Shown in pieces: positions 60,701-64,000 of a stretch of DNA of 64,000 nucleotides. Made by a program: the position numbers and the translations under genes. The stretch is from Paramecium sonneborni (Eukaryota > Ciliophora > Oligohymenophorea > Peniculida > Parameciidae): contig CAJJDN010000103.1 of assembly GCA_905182985.1 (NCBI GenBank), positions 186,001-250,000 on the forward strand, written 5' to 3'. The notes under the pieces were generated by a model, which saw only the letters and a program-made list of their open reading frames with translations, was not told the origin of the DNA and ran no database searches. Position 1 is the first letter of the stretch, and every line of letters begins with the position of its first letter.

Positions 60701-61162
60701 TCATAACTGTAGTCTATACAATTATACTCTTAATCTCTCCATATATGCAGCATCTAACTTTTTCTCATATTGTTCAAGTAACTTTAATTCTTTATCAAAT
60801 GTTTATAATTCTTTTAATGGACCTCTCTCACATAATCGTCCTCTTATTGGCTCTCGAGATATTTATCCCAAAAATGAATTACTTCTTGGATATCTACATG
60901 ATCCCTCGGTTTTTAATCTATAAGAAGATCTATTCTCTTTATTTCTTTTTATACTAGGTAACATTTACTGTTAATTAATTATCTTTATTATATAAATGGG
61001 TTAACTTAAACATAAACAATTACTTTTTATCTATTATTCACCTTCCATTCCTTCAAATAAACTTATCTAAATCTCAAAGACCTTACACTTATTATTTTAA
61101 ACAAATTTAGAATGTTCTATACATATATATTATATCTATTTTTTATTTTAGTCAAAACTCAT
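60701..61162 (-). CDS. small hypothetical protein
   Basis: Predicted 153 aa, single exon, MSFDQNKKQIQYICIEHSKF, then a basic Ser/Arg-rich part (RNKENRSSYRLKTEGSCRYP, ISREPIRGRLCERGPLKELQ) and a C-terminal coiled coil (KELKLLEQYEKKLDAAYMER). An internal ATG at 60955 could be an alternative start. No domain is recognised; a microtubule-associated role is suggested by composition only. Confidence 0.55.
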
Positions 61163-61516
61163 GATTTATTTATTTTCCAATAATAGCCTATTTATAGTTC
61201 TATATTATTTATTTCTTTTCTTAACCATATTCATTTTCATTCCTCACATGCTTTTATCGATATAAACTTATTCATTTCATCTAAGAATTTTCTTATTCCT
61301 TAAAAAAATAATTTACTTCTCAATTTTATCCAAAGATATTAATATCTAAAATATAAACTTTGCAAAAATCCAATTTATTTGAATTCACCATTTTTTGAAT
61401 ATAATATAAAATAAGAAAGTACAAAACCATAAAATTTAGTAAAGAAATCATGAAATCAATAAAAAAATGATGATAACATTCAATAAGAATTTTAGATTGT
61501 AAAATATATAAGAAAA

Positions 61517-61816
61517 TCAAGCTCCATAATTATGTTAATAGAACTTCATTAGAACATCCTTTATTAATTTAGGTTCAAATTTTATTGGAATTTAAGCTTT
61601 TGGAGTTGAAGGTGTTAAATTGTCCAAATTTGATTCAGAATCAAGTTTTAATAATGATTACTTTTAGTTGGTTAACCATCTTTCATAATGTTCATTTCTT
61701 TTCTTCCCTTTTTAAATTTCATACATAGTATTCGTGTCTGCTGATGTATGTCTCTTTCTATTTTATATTGCTTTTTTATGAAATCTGTTGTTCAAAATAC
61801 CTAAGCTATTGTTCAT
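61517..61816 (-). CDS. small basic hypothetical protein
   Basis: Predicted 99 aa, single exon, MNNSLGILNNRFHKKAIQNR, KRHTSADTNTMYEIQKGKKR, then NLDNLTPSTPKAQIPIKFEP and an end QHNYGA before TGA 61517-61519. It is strongly basic with TPSTPK-type sites. No family is recognised. The overlapping ORF at 61326-61520 in another frame is not supported. Confidence 0.5.
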
Positions 61817-62299
61817 AAAAATTGATTATTATTTTATTAAATTAAGTATTTTACTGAATTTGGATCTTTATAAATCTTGCGACAAAAAATAGAAGCACAA
61901 AATATCTATTATTAACTTATATAAAATTAAGAAACAATATTGTATAATTTTTTGAAATAAAAGAGAAAAAAATATTTTTTTTAAATTAGTTAAAATTTTA
62001 AAAATAAAGAATGAAATGATCCATTTGATTAATTTCATAGAATAAATACAAAATCCCCATCAAAGTATATTTGCTCTGTCTCTATATTATTATTTTTGTT
62101 ATTTATTGTGGAATCTGTTTAATTTTTTACCAAACCAGCTACTTTTTAAATCTATTATATTTCTGTTTTTTCTTGAATATCTAAAGATTATTCTGTTTAT
62201 TGATTCTATTAATTTTGTAATTAAGGTGTTTATAAAGTTAAATGATTTGTTTAGAAGCTTTTTTAATCAAAATTTTTTTCGGATGCAGAGTTTTAACTT
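61817..62299. other. AT-rich stretch downstream of the pseudokinase gene
   Basis: On the minus strand a frame without TGA could extend the pseudokinase (basic KTLHPKKILIKKASKQIIQL), but this needs one more intron of about 29 nt and is not established. Otherwise nothing is supportable. Confidence 0.35.
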
Positions 62300-63823
62300 T
62301 CAAGATTAGTTCCTTAAAAATTTACAGCAGTTTTCATTTAAGATACAATTGAAGAAAAATTTTATATTTCTGGAGCTCTAGAGTTTTATTTATTATGACA
62401 TAATTTTTGTTGAACAATACTAGAACTTAATTTAGCTTATTTAAAACACAAACTTAAAAAATTATTCTAATAATTAAAGGAATTTACATACTTTAGTTAA
62501 TAAAAATTAATTGCTATTTTATGTTACTGTAAATTCTTTTAATATATTAGCTTAAATAATAAGAACACATTCTTTAATATCATTTAAAATTTCATCGTCT
62601 TCTTTTTTTTACATATTTAATGTTTATATAGGCTATTGATTAATATTTGAATTGTTATTATTTTATAAATTTGAAACAATGGACATAATATTTTATTGGG
62701 GTTTATTTTACATATCCTTTTACGAAATTGATTTAGCAATTTATTTCAATTTATTTTATGGATTTTCTAGAAATATTGAGTGTTTTAGTAACTAATTTGC
62801 AGAAGGTCTTTATTCAGGGAGAAAAGAAAACATAGATATTAGGATATCAAGATTATTTTTTTGGATATTTTCATTTTCTATTAAAAAGAGTTCTAAAATA
62901 GAAATTATTTATAAAGATACAATTTTAATAGAATTTCTTTTTAATTTCTTGAAGAGTGAGAACTTTATCATCAATTTACCATGGTTATTTTTTAGTAAGA
63001 AGTTCATAAAAAATACATCCTGCACTCCAAATATCAGATGCTTCAGAATAGTCATAATAATCAAATGTTTCTGGAGCACTATAATTTGATAGAGAATATT
63101 AACTTTAGATCAATATATCAGAAATTAAGATAGTTCCATTATGATCTACTAAAATATTTGATGTTTTGAGATTTCTAAAGAATAGGAATGTATAATTTTA
63201 CCTATGTAATTTATTTTAAGAATGTAAATAGTCGAGTGCTTTTAAAATGGATTGAAATATGGTTAAAATAAGTTCTTAAGAAAATTTACAATATTTAGAA
63301 ATAATAGATTATAATGATCCATTGGATTCAAAATTAGTGAAAACATTGAGTTAACAATTTTTCTTATCAGTATTATTTTAAAAATTCCAACTGAGAATGG
63401 ATTATAAGTTCTAATGTCTCAAAGTAGTTAACTATTGCAAATTATACTTTATAATTTTAAAATTTTCTTTTTTATTGAGGACTATCTTTTTTATTGCTAG
63501 TAATTAAGTTCTATTTAAAAGTAAACCTGAATACATAGATTTGTTTTCAACTAATTTATCACCTAAAACATATTCATCATATTTTTTAGTCTACTCTCTA
63601 AATAGGGTTTTACTTCAAACTATTATTCTTCATTCTCACTATCTTCATTAGAGTATAACTCCTCTTCATCATCATCTTCATCATCATCGTCATCATCTTA
63701 AGAAATCATTCTTTTTTTAATTATCTAAGATTTCAAGGTAACAATTGAATTAATTATAGATTGTTATACTTGCTAATTTTCAATTTAAACATTATTATTT
63801 ATTTTGCTTTGTCCACTTCCCAT
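62300..63823 (-). CDS. predicted pseudokinase with acidic N-terminus
   Basis: Predicted 481 aa after introns 63591-63613, 63175-63201 and 62893-62920; the sum fits. The start MGSGQSKINNN offers Gly2 for myristoylation, followed by an Asp/Glu run (about 63670-63700). The kinase fold is clear: VLGDKLVENKSMYSGLLL in the glycine-loop position (no GxGxxG), AIKK lysine kept, FESNGSLQSIISKYCKFSQE, YLHSQNKLHRNLKTSNILVD, ISDILIQSQ, SNYSAPETFDYYDYSEASDI, WSAGCIFYELLTKKQPWQ and LPEQRPSANQLLKHSIFLEN. The catalytic loop reads HRN (Asp lost) and the magnesium motif reads DIL. It probably lacks phosphotransfer and acts as a scaffold or allosteric partner. The 3' end is tentative. Confidence 0.82.
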
Positions 63824-63941
63824 TCTAAGTTTCAAGTAATATTTTTTAATAATTAAATTTATCTAGTTAAGCAATATTAAAAATATAATTCATACTATTT
63901 ATTTATTTGTTTCTTTTAAAATTCATTAATTGTTTTAGTTT

Positions 63942-64000
63942 ATGTATAAAATTCTTAAGATTTTATATTTTTTATTTGTTATGTGGATTGTTTTTATTCA
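63942..64000 (+). CDS. start of a gene with signal peptide, cut by window edge
   Basis: An ATG followed by MYKILKILYFLFVMWIVFI, a typical hydrophobic signal sequence, runs off the right edge. It is 118 bp upstream of, and divergent from, the pseudokinase start. Only 19 codons are visible, so it could be chance. Confidence 0.35.
   Translation, partial: MYKILKILYFLFVMWIVFI

Noticed and set aside
61326..61520. Hydrophobic minus-strand ORF as a membrane protein
   Set aside because: It overlaps the end of a better-supported small basic gene in another frame and has no coding-like composition.
62106..62639. Plus-strand open frame of about 178 codons
   Set aside because: It is antisense to the C-terminal part of the pseudokinase, which has clear kinase subdomain XI sequence; open frames of this length are expected by chance with one stop codon.

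Overview
The window looks like macronuclear DNA of a Paramecium-type ciliate. Base composition is very AT-rich. Open frames only make sense when TAA and TAG are read as glutamine and TGA is the sole stop. Introns are tiny (18-34 nt, GT...AG, usually GTA...TAG), genes are packed with very short spacers, and a trichocyst matrix protein is present. Standard-code ORFs are therefore mostly fragments or antisense shadows. All models here were read by hand with the ciliate code. For about two dozen genes the exon lengths were checked to sum to a multiple of three; a few models remain unresolved and say so.

Layout. 1-16.8 kb: a LisH/WD protein cut by the window edge, an unresolved hypothetical gene, a protein kinase, a secreted glutamine-rich protein, a four-RRM poly(A)-binding protein, a small EF-hand protein, a membrane hybrid histidine kinase, a cyclin, a tyrosine phosphatase, a Myb-like protein and a CAMK-like kinase. 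17-29.2 kb: a CHMP1-like ESCRT-III subunit, a trichocyst matrix protein, a leucine-rich-repeat protein, two coiled-coil proteins, a MORN/IQ protein and a D-Ala-D-Ala carboxypeptidase-like enzyme. 29.4-32.0 kb is an exact 1,305-bp duplication around a single N. 31-45.6 kb: a helical-repeat protein, a casein kinase 1, a RING/B-box/LRR protein, an anchored helical protein, a UBA/UIM ubiquitin protease, a membrane RING-H2 protein, a small membrane protein, an RI-type LRR protein and an AlkD-like protein. 46-56 kb: a START-domain protein, a long coiled-coil protein, an eIF4G-like MIF4G protein, a small basic protein and a ZnT zinc transporter. 56-64 kb: a vacuolar-sorting-receptor-like membrane protein with a second exact duplication (1,204 bp) around an N, malate dehydrogenase, three small hypothetical proteins, a predicted pseudokinase, and the start of a gene with a signal peptide at the right edge.

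The genes do not form an operon or a pathway. Shared themes are signalling (kinases, phosphatase, histidine kinase, EF-hand), ubiquitin biology (USP, RING-H2, RING/B-box), secretory and endomembrane functions (trichocyst protein, ESCRT-III, receptor-like protein) and five proteins starting Met-Gly that could be N-myristoylated. The most useful points for a second look are the pseudokinase, the bacterial-type peptidase, the 10-bp divergent start pair, the 18-19-nt introns, the introns ending AAG, and the two N-flanking duplications, which look like unmerged contig overlaps.
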